From NCBI RefSeq assembly GCF_002736145.1, contig NZ_CP024160.1, forward strand, positions 1,550,001 through 1,614,000: a DNA stretch of 64,000 nt. The letters run 5' to 3'. The number at the start of each line of letters is the position of its first letter. Position 1 is the stretch's first letter. The notes under the pieces are model-generated. The model had not been told where the DNA came from. It searched no databases and saw nothing but the letters and a program-made list of their open reading frames with translations. Origin of the DNA: Collinsella aerofaciens (GTDB taxonomy: Bacteria; Actinomycetota; Coriobacteriia; Coriobacteriales; Coriobacteriaceae). The position numbers and the translations under genes are program-made. Of the stretch, positions 7,916-26,528 are shown in pieces.

Positions 7916-8408
7916 CTTGTACAGCCTTATCAATCAAATGGAAAAGCTCCATTGCGCGGTCACCGTGCGCCTCGAGCGTTATCGTTCGCACATCGCTGTC
8001 GCCCTCATCACGCTTGAGCGTCACCGAAAGATACTCATCCGTCAGCTCGCCCTGGAATTGTTCGCCCCATTCCAGCAGGCAAGCACCCTCATAGCCCAGC
8101 ACATCGAAAATGCCCGTATCCTCGAGCTCATAGGCATGCTCCAGGCGGTATAGATCAAAGTGAAACAGCGGAATACGACCTTGATCGTGAACGGCCATGA
8201 GCGCGAACGTAGGGCTCGTAACCATATGCCCATCGCCCAGCCCGCGCGAGACGCCCTTGGTAAAGTGAGTTTTGCCCACTCCCAGGCCACCAGTCAGGAT
8301 GAGCACATCGCCGTCCTCAAGGCACGGTGCAATTAGCTCGCCAAAGTACTCCGTATCGGCAGCGCAAGTCGTTTTGTAAGTACCTACCCCCAGGCGCTCC
8401 AGGGACAT
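7902..8408 (-). CDS. tsaE: TsaE, t6A pathway ATPase
   Basis: The product is 168 residues. The P-loop GGLGVGKTH (about residues 40-48) is typical of TsaE, as are TSPTFALM and FHFDLYRLE further on. TsaE drives turnover of the TsaB-TsaD complex by ATP hydrolysis during tRNA t6A synthesis. Its 3' end overlaps the start of the tsaB-rimI-tsaD gene by 14 bases, which implies translational coupling. It follows the uracil-DNA glycosylase gene by 12 bases in the same operon. Confidence 0.95.
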   Translation of the reverse strand: MSLERLGVGTYKTTCAADTEYFGELIAPCLEDGDVLILTGGLGVGKTHFTKGVSRGLGDGHMVTSPTFALMAVHDQGRIPLFHFDLYRLEHAYELEDTGIFDVLGYEGACLLEWGEQFQGELTDEYLSVTLKRDEGDSDVRTITLEAHGDRAMELFHLIDKAVQDEFA

Positions 8409-8420
8409 ATATGCTCCTTA

Positions 8421-9041
8421 TTATTCCGAGGCGTCCTCTGGTGCGGGATGTCGCTCCAGATAGTCGCCCAGCATCTTAAAGTCTTCCTCCAGCAGCTCCT
8501 GCCACGCCGGATTGCGTAGCGCTGCTGCCGGATGGAACGTGGGCATTACCACAAAATGCCCCATCTGGTGGAACCTGCCGCGCAGCTTAGTAATGCCGAT
8601 CTCGGTCTTAAGCACAAAGTGCGTCGCGGGATTGCCGAGCGTCACGATGATATCGGGCCAGATGCTTCGAATCTGCTCACGCAAAAACGGCGAGCAAGCC
8701 AGCACTTCCTCGGGACGCGGATTGCGGTTTCCCGGCGGGCGGCACTTAAGCACGTTGGCAATGTAGACGTCTTCGCGTTTGAGCCCCGCCAGCGACAAAA
8801 TGCCGTTGAGGTCCTCGCCTGCCGCCCCCACAAAGGGCTCGCCCTGCAAATCCTCATTGCGGCCCGGCGCCTCGCCAATAAACATCACGCGAGCGTGGGG
8901 GTTTCCCACGCCAAATACGATGTTATGGCGCGACTGGTAAAGCTGGCAAAGGTGACAATCGCCCAGAACGGCCTCGATCTCCTCGAGTGCGACCTCACGC
9001 GGCGCCTGATGGCTATGGCCGGGGATGTGCATGACGCCCAT
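8421..9041 (-). CDS. Family 4 uracil-DNA glycosylase (4Fe-4S)
   Basis: The product is 206 residues from ATG 9041, chosen because AGGAG lies 5 bases upstream and the start falls just after the alr stop. Four cysteines in the pattern of family 4 enzymes (C29, C32, C100, C116) would hold a 4Fe-4S cluster. GEAPGRNED (57-65) and the late HPAAALRNP are the active-site motifs. The enzyme removes uracil from DNA to start base-excision repair. It sits between alr and tsaE in the housekeeping operon. Confidence 0.93.
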   Translation of the reverse strand: MGVMHIPGHSHQAPREVALEEIEAVLGDCHLCQLYQSRHNIVFGVGNPHARVMFIGEAPGRNEDLQGEPFVGAAGEDLNGILSLAGLKREDVYIANVLKCRPPGNRNPRPEEVLACSPFLREQIRSIWPDIIVTLGNPATHFVLKTEIGITKLRGRFHQMGHFVVMPTFHPAAALRNPAWQELLEEDFKMLGDYLERHPAPEDASE

Positions 9042-9049
9042 AGCGACTC

Positions 9050-10195
9050 CTACACGTAGACCTTGTCGAGACGCATACCAAAGCCGCAAGCGACCTCGTA
9101 GTTAATCGTGCCGCGTAGGCGCGCCATCTCGTCCATGGTAATCTCGGCATCTCCATCGCGGCCAACAATGATCATCTCGTCACCATACTCGGCCTCGGGA
9201 ATCTCATGCGCCGGGTTGGACTGAATGGCGACCATAAACTGGTCCATGCAGATATTGCCCACCTGACGCACACGCTCGCCGCGATACAGCACGTCCATAC
9301 GATTGGAAAGCGTACGCGAAAGGCCATCGGCATAACCGATCGGAAGGGTGCAGATCTGAACGCGCGTGCGCGGTACGCGGTAGGTAAAGCCGTAGCCCAC
9401 GCCCTCGCCCATCGCAGGATGCGCCACGCGCGTCACACGCGCGTGGACGCTCATGACGGGATCAAGCTGCATCACGCGGCCACTCAGCTCGCACGGCTGC
9501 ATGCCATACAAGCCAACGCCGGCGCGGATCATATCAAAATGCATCGAGGGGTCGAGCATCGAGGACGGCGTGTTGGCGCAGTGCACGATACCGCACTCAA
9601 AACCCGCATCCTTAATGGCCTGAACGGCCTCGGTAAAGCGCTGACACTGCAGCTTGTAGTCCCAGCCCGAAGGTTCATCGGCCGTGGCGAAGTGCGTAAA
9701 TACGCCGTCGCACTGAATACCGCGATGGAAACTGATGCCGCGTACAAAGTCGAGCACCTGCGTGTAGTGAACGCCGATACGATTCATGCCCGTCTCGATG
9801 GCGAGATGATACTTGCCCACTTTGCCCGCCGCGACGGCACATTCGCCATACGCAAGAGCAAAGTCAGACGTATAGACCGAGGGCATGATATCAAACTCGA
9901 GCAACGTCGGAATGGCCTCGATAGGCGGCTCGCTTAGGATGAGGATGGGTTTCGTAATCCCGCCCTGTCGGAGCTCAACGCCCTCGTTAACCGTCGCCAC
10001 GGCAAACATGTCGGCACCGGCCGAATACATGATCTTGGCGCACTCAACAGCTCCATGACCATAAGCATCGGCCTTGACCACGCAGCACAGGCGCTGACGT
10101 GGATTCAGCAAGTTCTTATAGGCCCTCGTGTTGCGACGGAGCGCCCCGCGGTCGATCTCGACCCAGGACCAGCGCGTCAAATCGGCTTTATTCAT
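9050..10195 (-). CDS. alr: Alanine racemase
   Basis: This 381-residue PLP enzyme has the lysine that binds the cofactor at K41 in VVKADAYGHG. The second catalytic residue is the tyrosine in the YGFTYRVPRTR region. It makes D-alanine for peptidoglycan. It starts 2 bases after the nnr stop codon and ends 8 bases before the glycosylase start, so it is translated within one operon. Confidence 0.96.
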   Translation of the reverse strand: MNKADLTRWSWVEIDRGALRRNTRAYKNLLNPRQRLCCVVKADAYGHGAVECAKIMYSAGADMFAVATVNEGVELRQGGITKPILILSEPPIEAIPTLLEFDIMPSVYTSDFALAYGECAVAAGKVGKYHLAIETGMNRIGVHYTQVLDFVRGISFHRGIQCDGVFTHFATADEPSGWDYKLQCQRFTEAVQAIKDAGFECGIVHCANTPSSMLDPSMHFDMIRAGVGLYGMQPCELSGRVMQLDPVMSVHARVTRVAHPAMGEGVGYGFTYRVPRTRVQICTLPIGYADGLSRTLSNRMDVLYRGERVRQVGNICMDQFMVAIQSNPAHEIPEAEYGDEMIIVGRDGDAEITMDEMARLRGTINYEVACGFGMRLDKVYV

Positions 10196-10197
10196 GA

Positions 10198-11814
10198 TTA
10201 GTCATCCGACCCTTCGTCCATGATTCCCAGATCTTCGAGCGCATCCTTTGCCGCCAGTTCCATGGCAGGACCGATCAAGTCGATAAGATCGGTCGCGATG
10301 ACGCTCTTCTCACCATACTCCGTCGCCGCGGCAAAACCAGCATAGCTGTGAAGTGCAACGGCGTACGAATACAGTAACTCCCAACGATCCATCTCGTCGC
10401 GCATGGTGGCAAGCGTGCCGGCCAAAATACCCGCGAGAACATCACCCGAACCGGCAGTTGCCAGAGAAGCCGGACCCGAGAGTGGCAGCAGCACGCGCTC
10501 AACGCCACAGATAGCCGTCGTCGGCCCCTTGGCTATGACCACCAGATTGTCGGAGCCTGCAGCCCAGACAACCTTCTGCGCAGCTGCAATCGCGGTACCA
10601 AGGTCGTTCACCTCGTCACCGGCAACCAGACGCGAAAGCTCACGATAGTGCGGCGTCATAACCAACGGCTGCTCGCGACGATACATCTCGGGGTTACTAT
10701 CAATACCGTCAATGGCAATCTTAGCAAGGCAGTTGAGTGCATCGGCGTCCAAAATTAGCGGTACATCAAGCTCGAGCAAGCCCGAAACCACCTGCATAGC
10801 GCCAGCAGACGTCGTCATACCGGGACCGCACAGCACGCAGCTGTACTTCTTTGCGATCTCGCACACCGTCATGCGCGCAGCGGCGCCAAAGGAGCCGCGG
10901 GAATCAGACGGAATAGCAAAGACGGGAATCGAAGGGAGTGCCATGCGAATGAGATTAGCGCAGGCGTCAGGAGCCGCGACTGCCACGTAACCAGCACCCG
11001 CGCGAGCTGCAGACTCGGCCGCCATAATGGCAGCACCAGGATATTGCGCAGATCCGGCGACAATAAGCACGGAGCCACGGGAATACTTATCGATATTCGA
11101 TGGTAGCGGAGCAAAGTAATCAACTAAGTCACCGGGCTCGACAATCTCGGCGGCGTGGTCGACATCATCGATGACTTCGTCAAGACGGTCGTAAAGATTG
11201 CCGCAGATCAAATCGCCAGCATACTCAGGGCCATCAGCGCTATACAGACCAATCTTGGGCGCAATCATCGTCACCGTGCGCTCGGCACGAATGCAGTCGT
11301 CATCAACAACGCCCGTCTCGGCATTCAGGCCCGAGGGGACATCAATGGATACGACACAATCGGCGCATTCATTGACCGTAGGAATCCAAATGGAGAACGG
11401 CGCACGCAGATTCCCGTGGAAACCGGTACCAAAAATGGCATCGACAACAACATCGGCCTTATCGATCAAAACCTCGAGTTCGTCACGCGAAGGACCGACG
11501 CAAACGTGCACATCGCGACCGGCAGTTCGACGAGCAACATGACGTGCCAGAGCAGCAGGAATCTCATCCGGCTCAACCGGAGAAACGATATCCACGTCCA
11601 CACCCTTGTGGCTCAGGATATCGGCGGCAACCCAACCGTCGCCGCCATTATTACCAAAACCGACCAGAACGAGAACCCGATCGGGATTGAGCTTCAAGAC
11701 CTCGTTGGCGGCAAACTCACCCGCTAGCTCCATAAGCTCGGCCTTCGAAGTCCCTTCGCGTTCGATGATATCCTCGAGACGAACGACTTCTTCGGTACTC
11801 AAAACCGGTTTCAT
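10198..11814 (-). CDS. nnr: Bifunctional NAD(P)HX epimerase/dehydratase
   Basis: The 538-residue protein repairs hydrated NAD(P)H. The N-terminal half (about 1-215) is the epimerase, with VGFGNNGGDGWVAA. The C-terminal half (about 220-538) is the ADP-dependent dehydratase of the ribokinase-like fold, with CGPGMTTSAG, LDADALNCL and TAGSGDVLAG. The ATG directly follows the acpS stop (TAG then ATG). The pairing with acpS and alr is common in Gram-positive genomes. Confidence 0.95.
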   Translation of the reverse strand: MKPVLSTEEVVRLEDIIEREGTSKAELMELAGEFAANEVLKLNPDRVLVLVGFGNNGGDGWVAADILSHKGVDVDIVSPVEPDEIPAALARHVARRTAGRDVHVCVGPSRDELEVLIDKADVVVDAIFGTGFHGNLRAPFSIWIPTVNECADCVVSIDVPSGLNAETGVVDDDCIRAERTVTMIAPKIGLYSADGPEYAGDLICGNLYDRLDEVIDDVDHAAEIVEPGDLVDYFAPLPSNIDKYSRGSVLIVAGSAQYPGAAIMAAESAARAGAGYVAVAAPDACANLIRMALPSIPVFAIPSDSRGSFGAAARMTVCEIAKKYSCVLCGPGMTTSAGAMQVVSGLLELDVPLILDADALNCLAKIAIDGIDSNPEMYRREQPLVMTPHYRELSRLVAGDEVNDLGTAIAAAQKVVWAAGSDNLVVIAKGPTTAICGVERVLLPLSGPASLATAGSGDVLAGILAGTLATMRDEMDRWELLYSYAVALHSYAGFAAATEYGEKSVIATDLIDLIGPAMELAAKDALEDLGIMDEGSDD

Positions 11815-12354
11815 CTATGCTCCTAGCGTATCTTGCGAAGCATCGCCCAGGTGCTCCGTCAATGCTGAATTCTGCAGCTGTTCAAGCTCATCTAAAACAG
11901 AGCGAGCCTCTTTAAATGTCTGCGCAACGCGATTCTTGTTGCTCACTTTTTCTTCCTTAGGCTTAGGTCGAGCATCCTCGGTGATTGCAATGGCATTAGC
12001 GACAGCCAAGTCACCCGTAAGGGTAATAGAAAGAGCGACCTCGACAACACCCAAATCCTGGGCGATTTCGAGAGCACGACCAGAAAGCAGAGCCTTCGGT
12101 TTGCCGAGTTTATCACGCGTTACCGAAACATCCTTGCGACCCACGCCTTGACTAAAACCCGTGCCGAGAGCTTTAAGCACCGCCTCGCGCGAAGCAAAGC
12201 GGCTCGCATAGTGAGCAGCGGGACGCGATGATGCATCGCAATACGCACGCTCTTCTTCGGTAAACACACGCCGAGCAAACGACGGCGTCTTTTCAAGAAT
12301 TGATTTCATGCGGGAAATCTCGACGATATCAACGCCGATACCAGCTTCAGCCAT
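11815..12354 (-). CDS. acpS: Holo-ACP synthase with C-terminal extension
   Basis: The product is 179 residues from ATG 12354, which follows GGAGGTGAAC; an ATG four codons upstream has no such site. The catalytic metal-binding residues are D9 in GIGVDIVEI and E57 in FASREAVLKALG, the same positions as in well-studied AcpS. It transfers phosphopantetheine from CoA to acyl carrier protein. The core ends near residue 120. A further 55-60 residues, charged and probably helical (KPKEEKVSNKNRVAQTFKEA onward), are unusual, since AcpS is normally about 120-130 residues. It is the first gene of the operon running to tsaD. Confidence 0.93.
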   Translation of the reverse strand: MAEAGIGVDIVEISRMKSILEKTPSFARRVFTEEERAYCDASSRPAAHYASRFASREAVLKALGTGFSQGVGRKDVSVTRDKLGKPKALLSGRALEIAQDLGVVEVALSITLTGDLAVANAIAITEDARPKPKEEKVSNKNRVAQTFKEARSVLDELEQLQNSALTEHLGDASQDTLGA

Positions 12355-12419
12355 GTTCACCTCCATATCGCACAGACTAAGTTATTGTAGCCCGTTCACA
12401 GAAGAAGCGACAAACGAGG

Positions 12420-12449
12420 GTTATAAAACACAGCTACTATGTGAGACAA
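12420..12449 (-). promoter_or_regulatory. Promoter of the acpS-tsaD operon
   Basis: TTGTCT (12444-12449) and TATAAC (12420-12425) on the minus strand are 18 bases apart. They lie just past the rRNA operon terminator and about 65 bases before the acpS start. Confidence 0.55.
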
Positions 12450-12463
12450 ATTGCCCGAGATAC

Positions 12464-12495
12464 AAAAAAGGGGGAGGCCGCGAGGCCTCCCCCTT
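12464..12495 (-). terminator. rRNA operon 1 terminator
   Basis: A 10-bp stem, gggggaggcc with its complement (12470-12479 and 12484-12493), is followed on the minus strand by six T residues. It lies just past the 5S gene. Confidence 0.9.
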
Positions 12496-12528
12496 CTTCA
12501 TTCTCGATGACGGCTCGGTGCCGTCCAC

Positions 12529-12647
12529 CGGTCAGCGGCGCCCTGGCCTCCCACGGGCTGACCCCGCAGTACTCTCGGCGCGATGGGGCTTAGCTTCCGG
12601 GTTCGGAACGGGACCGGGCGTGCCCCCCATGCTCTGGCCGCTGACCG
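12529..12647 (-). rRNA. rrf: 5S ribosomal RNA (operon 1)
   Basis: About 118 bases bounded by complementary ends (ccggtcagcggc and gccgctgaccgg). The internal 5S hallmarks CCCGTTCCGAACCCGGAAG and GCCCCATCGCGCCGAGAGTA read on the minus strand. It lies about 145 bases past the 23S gene. Ends are approximate by a few bases. Confidence 0.93.
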
Positions 12648-12792
12648 GTGGGCGGCGCCCACCGTTACGGTGTCCGGTGTCTACTCACGTGCCCTGGGGG
12701 CCGCATGGCGCATAGGAAAGTATGACTCGGGGGCATCCTCGTGCCCGGACCGCGCGCATGAGCGCTCAGTCCCGCGGGCCGCGAGGTGCGGT

Positions 12793-17671
<4,879 letters not shown>

Positions 17672-17975
17672 AAATGTATGGGCTTCGAGCCCGTCCGGTC
17701 CTCTCAGTTCATCGCTGATCGGTTCCGTTCGATTCATATGGTTTTAGTATAGGAAAAGGAATTTCTCGGGGCCGCCTCTCGGCGGCCTTGCGAAAAACAA
17801 ATCCAAGTTAGACCATTTCAAATGGTTCGATGTCTGCCCGGATGCGACACTGAATGTGTCCATCCTCGCAGTATCCGGTTCTCAAGGTGCACGCCTGGCG
17901 GCTGGTCCGGTCCGACCGGGCCGCGCGGCAAGGAGATATATTGCCAGACCGGAGGGGCCCCGGGGGCGGGAATCT
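17672..17975 (-). promoter_or_regulatory. rRNA operon 1 leader
   Basis: This untranslated leader is shared with operon 2. It holds a GC-rich hairpin (ggccgcctctcggcggcc, about 17769-17786), an inverted repeat (accatttcaaatggt), and GCACCTTGAGAACCGG near 17875-17890. The last resembles the antitermination and processing sequences before other actinobacterial 16S genes. Sequence identity with operon 2 stops at 17975. Confidence 0.6.
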
Positions 17976-18257
17976 CGCACTCCATATTTTGTTCACAAAT
18001 CAATTAACTGGGCTCCGAGTTGCTCGGAGTCACACATATGGTCATAAACCTTGGACAGACCGTATGACCTCGGGAATCTTGCTGTCCACTGTAGACATAG
18101 CATCTTTATACCCTCGTCGGTCACCGCTAGTTAGCCCGTTATAAATTGAAGGACAACGTTAACAAATCTATAAAACGCCAGCGGGGGCTCTATCACTAAT
18201 TAGGTAGAGCCCCCGCTGGCAGAGTGTATTTGATTGAAACAACGTCCCCTAATTGAT
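17976..18257 (-). promoter_or_regulatory. Unique upstream region of rRNA operon 1
   Basis: The most likely promoter parts on the minus strand are TATAAA (18105-18110), also present before operon 2 in a similar context, and TTGTTA with TATAAC 16 bases apart near 18138-18166. Neither is certain. The region also contains the terminator hairpin at 18177-18220. Confidence 0.35.
18172..18220 (-). terminator. Strong hairpin terminator after ORF remnant
   Basis: A perfect 16-bp stem (gccagcgggggctcta, 18177-18192, with its complement at 18205-18220) is followed on the minus strand by GTTTTA. It lies 38 bases past the stop codon of the short reading frame at 18258. That frame may therefore be, or have been, a real gene. 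Confidence 0.75.
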
Positions 18258-18404
18258 TTACTGGAAATAAGGAGCAAAAGATCCGTCCGGATATACGTGG
18301 CGACAGAACCCTGGAGCCGACTGAGCGCCACCAGAAAGCGACATAAGCAAAAAGATCGGCTCTACCTCACCGCGAACGACAACGATGCCCTCGACTAAAG
18401 ACAA
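18258..18404 (-). pseudogene. Short ORF or 3' remnant of a truncated gene
   Basis: A frame ends at TAA (18258-18260), followed by a strong terminator. It stays open upstream to the edge of the rRNA repeat near 18450. Read from a TTG at 18404, which has AGGAG 8 bases before it, it gives 48 residues starting MSLVEGIVVVRGEVEPIFLL and ending in PYFQ. The open frame continuing to the repeat boundary suggests either a small gene or the tail of a gene cut off when the rRNA operon came to lie here. No family was recognised. Confidence 0.4.
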
Positions 18405-18452
18405 TCCGAGCACTCCTGAAACAGATAGGGCAAATGTCAGCTTATATAGCGC

Positions 18453-18484
18453 AAAAAAGGGGGAGGCCGCGAGGCCTCCCCCTT
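18453..18484 (-). terminator. rRNA operon 2 terminator
   Basis: The same gggggaggcc hairpin and T run as operon 1, directly after the 5S gene of operon 2. Confidence 0.9.
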
Positions 18485-18517
18485 CTTCATTCTCGATGAC
18501 GGCTCGGTGCCGTCCAC

Positions 18518-18636
18518 CGGTCAGCGGCGCCCTGGCCTCCCACGGGCTGACCCCGCAGTACTCTCGGCGCGATGGGGCTTAGCTTCCGGGTTCGGAACGG
18601 GACCGGGCGTGCCCCCCATGCTCTGGCCGCTGACCG
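18518..18636 (-). rRNA. rrf: 5S ribosomal RNA (operon 2)
   Basis: Sequence appears identical to the operon 1 copy. Boundaries are set by the same complementary ends. Confidence 0.93.
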
Positions 18637-18781
18637 GTGGGCGGCGCCCACCGTTACGGTGTCCGGTGTCTACTCACGTGCCCTGGGGGCCGCATGGCGC
18701 ATAGGAAAGTATGACTCGGGGGCATCCTCGTGCCCGGACCGCGCGCATGAGCGCTCAGTCCCGCGGGCCGCGAGGTGCGGT

Positions 18782-23660
<4,879 letters not shown>

Positions 23661-24066
23661 AAATGTATGGGCTTCGAGCCCGTCCGGTCCTCTCAGTTCA
23701 TCGCTGATCGGTTCCGTTCGATTCATATGGTTTTAGTATAGGAAAAGGAATTTCTCGGGGCCGCCTCTCGGCGGCCTTGCGAAAAACAAATCCAAGTTAG
23801 ACCATTTCAAATGGTTCGATGTCTGCCCGGATGCGACACTGAAGTAAGTGTCCATCCTCGCAGTATCCGGTTCTCAAGGTGCACGCCTGGCGGCTGGTCC
23901 GGTCCGACCGGGCCGCGCGGCAAGGAGATATATTGCCAGACCGGAGGGGCCCCGGGGGCGGGAATCTGGGCGTACACATTTCCTACACAGTTTGGGATCC
24001 GACTAACGTTTGCCAGCCGTTAACTACCGCTCGCCGAGCATCTCTTTATATAAGGCAGTCTCATGG
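23661..24066 (-). promoter_or_regulatory. rRNA operon 2 leader and upstream region
   Basis: The leader is shared with operon 1 up to 23967. It differs only in one hairpin loop near 23842, where the stem GACAC/GTGTC is kept. Beyond 23967 the sequence is unique; TATAAA at 24045-24050 (reverse strand) with CTTTAA about 16 bases upstream is a possible promoter. The phosphohexomutase gene ends at 24067. Confidence 0.45.
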
Positions 24067-25467
24067 TTAAAGCGGATACGTTCCCCTAGCTAAAGCACAG
24101 CCAGCATCGAGCAACTCATCACGTTCTTCCACCGAGAACCCCTCGGCGTAGACGCGCACCACTGGTTCGGTCCCGCTAGGACGGACCAGCAGCCACGTGT
24201 CATCCTCGAATGCTAAACGCAAGCCATCCATATGACTAACGTTTTGCGGCACCTTGCCACAAATCGACTTGGGGTTTACGCCCGGCAGCAGGGTTCGTAA
24301 CGTTTCGGCATCTTCGGCCTCAAGGCGCAAATCGCGTCGACCGTAACTCGTCTTACCAAAACTGTCCTCGAGTTGGTCGACCAGAACGCCCAAAGGCGCG
24401 TCCGTCTTTGCCATAAGCTCACACAGAATCAGACAGGCGAGGATTCCATCGCGCTCGGGCATATGCGCGGCGATGCCGATACCACCGGCTTCTTCGCCGC
24501 CCATGAGGACGCCGCCCTTCTTCATCTCCGCCGCTATATATTTGAAACCGACTGGTTTGACGGTCACGCGGCAGCCAAGCGCCTCGGCAATGCGACGCAC
24601 GAGCGTCGAGCATGAAAGATTGACGACGACGCGCCCCTCCAAATTACGAAATTGAACCAAGTCGCCTAAAACGAGCGCCATGATCTGATGCGGATGTATA
24701 TATCTGCCGCGCTCGTCAACCGCGCCGATACGGTCGGCGTCGCCGTCGGTCACCAGGCCAGCGCAAGCTCCGTCCTCGATAACCGTGCGCTCGCAAGTGT
24801 CCACCCAAGGCTCAACGGGGTCGGGGCAGATATCTTCTTGATCAGACGCCTGCCCGGCGTGAATCTCGTGCACCTCAACGCCAAGCTCGCGCAGCAAGTC
24901 GGCTAGATAGCCCTGGGCTGCGCCGCCCATGGGGTCGACAACCACGCGCAAGTGCGCGGCGCGGATGGCTTCGGCATCGACAAACGATGCCACCGCTTGC
25001 ATATAGTCAGGAATGATATCCGCGGTGCGATATTGCCCCTCGATCCCCATTGGCTCGGGAGCCATGGTCTCTTCGAGCTCTTCGATGACATCCTGGTTGG
25101 CGGTCGAGCCGTCACCCATGCGAATCTTGAGGCACAGATAACCCTGCGGATGATGGGACCCCGTCACCATGAGCGCGCCGCACGCCTCACCGTCATAAGC
25201 CGCCGCCCACGTAAGGGCAGGGGTCGGAACAGGTCGCGAAGCGAGCACGGTGTCCAGCCCGTGCGCTGCTAGCACGCCCGCCGCAAGCTCAGCGAACTCG
25301 CGCGCCAGGGGCCGGGTGTCGAACCCTATATATACCGTTTTGCCCGGATTGGTCTTTTGCCACAACTCGCCGACGGCATCGGCGATACGGGCAACGTTAT
25401 CGGCAGTGAAGTCCTTATCGACGCGAGCGCGCCAACCGTCAGTTCCAAAATGAATTATCGCGCACAC
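24067..25467 (-). CDS. Phosphoglucomutase/phosphomannomutase family enzyme
   Basis: The product is 466 residues from a GTG at 25467 with AGGTG 7 bases upstream. The longer frame to 25551 has no such site and no family similarity. The phosphohexomutase landmarks in order are HFGTDGWRA, the phosphoserine loop TGSHHPQG near residue 105 (usually TASHNP), the metal loop DGDADRIG, the sugar-binding GGEEAGG and the phosphate-binding RPSGTEPVVRVYAE. It interconverts hexose 1- and 6-phosphates; which sugar is not clear. It reads away from a terminator that closes the mmuM unit, so it is probably transcribed alone. Confidence 0.88.
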   Translation of the reverse strand: MCAIIHFGTDGWRARVDKDFTADNVARIADAVGELWQKTNPGKTVYIGFDTRPLAREFAELAAGVLAAHGLDTVLASRPVPTPALTWAAAYDGEACGALMVTGSHHPQGYLCLKIRMGDGSTANQDVIEELEETMAPEPMGIEGQYRTADIIPDYMQAVASFVDAEAIRAAHLRVVVDPMGGAAQGYLADLLRELGVEVHEIHAGQASDQEDICPDPVEPWVDTCERTVIEDGACAGLVTDGDADRIGAVDERGRYIHPHQIMALVLGDLVQFRNLEGRVVVNLSCSTLVRRIAEALGCRVTVKPVGFKYIAAEMKKGGVLMGGEEAGGIGIAAHMPERDGILACLILCELMAKTDAPLGVLVDQLEDSFGKTSYGRRDLRLEAEDAETLRTLLPGVNPKSICGKVPQNVSHMDGLRLAFEDDTWLLVRPSGTEPVVRVYAEGFSVEERDELLDAGCALARGTYPL

Positions 25468-25591
25468 GCGCAGACACCTCACAGTGTTTGGATCATGGTA
25501 CGCATGGGGTATACCCGCAACATGCACTCGGCAACCTGCCGGCACCAGCATTCACCATTTGGGCAAATGCTGCCGAGGACATGCAAGCAAT

Positions 25592-25619
25592 AAAAAACCG
25601 CCCCGTATGGAGCGGTTTT
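25592..25619 (-). terminator. Terminator after mmuM
   Basis: A stem of AAAACCGC with its complement around ccccgtatgga, followed on the minus strand by TTTTTTATT. It lies just past the mmuM stop codon. Confidence 0.85.
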
Positions 25620-25624
25620 GCCCT

Positions 25625-26518
25625 TTATATATCGAGCGCCTCGGCCATCGCTGCCGTAGTGATTGCCGTGGTTCCACAGCAACTGCCCACCATTGCGGCA
25701 CCGGCATGTCTCCATTCGATGCATGCGCGCGCGAAAGCTTCGGGGTTCTCGTGCCATACGGGGCCATCCTGAGTCTGGACCGGATCGCCCACGTTGGGAC
25801 GCACCGTGACGGGAGTAGTCGCCGATGCAACCATCCTGGGCACCGCCGCGTTCGCGGCCGCAAGCGAACAGCAATTAACACCAACCGAGTTTGCGCCGTG
25901 TTTTTCGGCGTACAAAACGGCTGCCTCGATGTTGAGGCCATCGCCCAACAGGTCGCCCTTATCGTCAACGACAAAACTCACCAGAACAGGCATGCCGTCG
26001 GCGGCATCTCGGGCGCCGGCAAGCATGGGCTGCAAATTACGGATAGACGTCACCGTCTCGATCAGCAGACCGTCAACACCAGCATTGAGCAAGGCGTGCG
26101 CCTGTTCGCGCGCAATGCCTCGGATCTCACGAAACTCGGCCGAGTCCTCGGCAAACCACTCAATACCGATCGGACCCATCGAGCCTAGCAGCAGCTGAGG
26201 GTGCGCCTGGCGGGCATCGTCGACGGCCCCGCGATTGACCTCCGCCACGGACGGCGCAATCTGGTCGTGCTTGAGGGCATAGCTTGATGCCTGAAAGGTA
26301 TTGGTAATGAGTACCTGCGCGCCGGCGGCGACATACAAGCGATGGATACGAGAAACGGTCTGCGGCTCTGCCAGATTCCAAAACGCCGGTGGAATATCGG
26401 CGGCATCGTACTCACTCAACAGAACACTGCCCATGGGGCCCTGCGCCAACAAGGTCTCGCTCGACAAGCGGCGCGTAAGTTCCTCGGCACCAAAGCGATT
26501 GTAATAACTCGTATCCAT
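25625..26518 (-). CDS. mmuM: Homocysteine S-methyltransferase
   Basis: The 297-residue protein belongs to the Zn-dependent BHMT/MmuM family, which makes methionine from homocysteine using S-methylmethionine or S-adenosylmethionine. The zinc cysteines lie in VGVNCCS and in GSCCGTT near the C-terminus. Other family parts are ITNTFQASSYAL and LLGSMGPIG. It starts 10 bases after the DtxR-type regulator gene and is probably cotranscribed with it. A terminator follows at once. Confidence 0.9.
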   Translation of the reverse strand: MDTSYYNRFGAEELTRRLSSETLLAQGPMGSVLLSEYDAADIPPAFWNLAEPQTVSRIHRLYVAAGAQVLITNTFQASSYALKHDQIAPSVAEVNRGAVDDARQAHPQLLLGSMGPIGIEWFAEDSAEFREIRGIAREQAHALLNAGVDGLLIETVTSIRNLQPMLAGARDAADGMPVLVSFVVDDKGDLLGDGLNIEAAVLYAEKHGANSVGVNCCSLAAANAAVPRMVASATTPVTVRPNVGDPVQTQDGPVWHENPEAFARACIEWRHAGAAMVGSCCGTTAITTAAMAEALDI

Positions 26519-26528
26519 ATATATCCCG

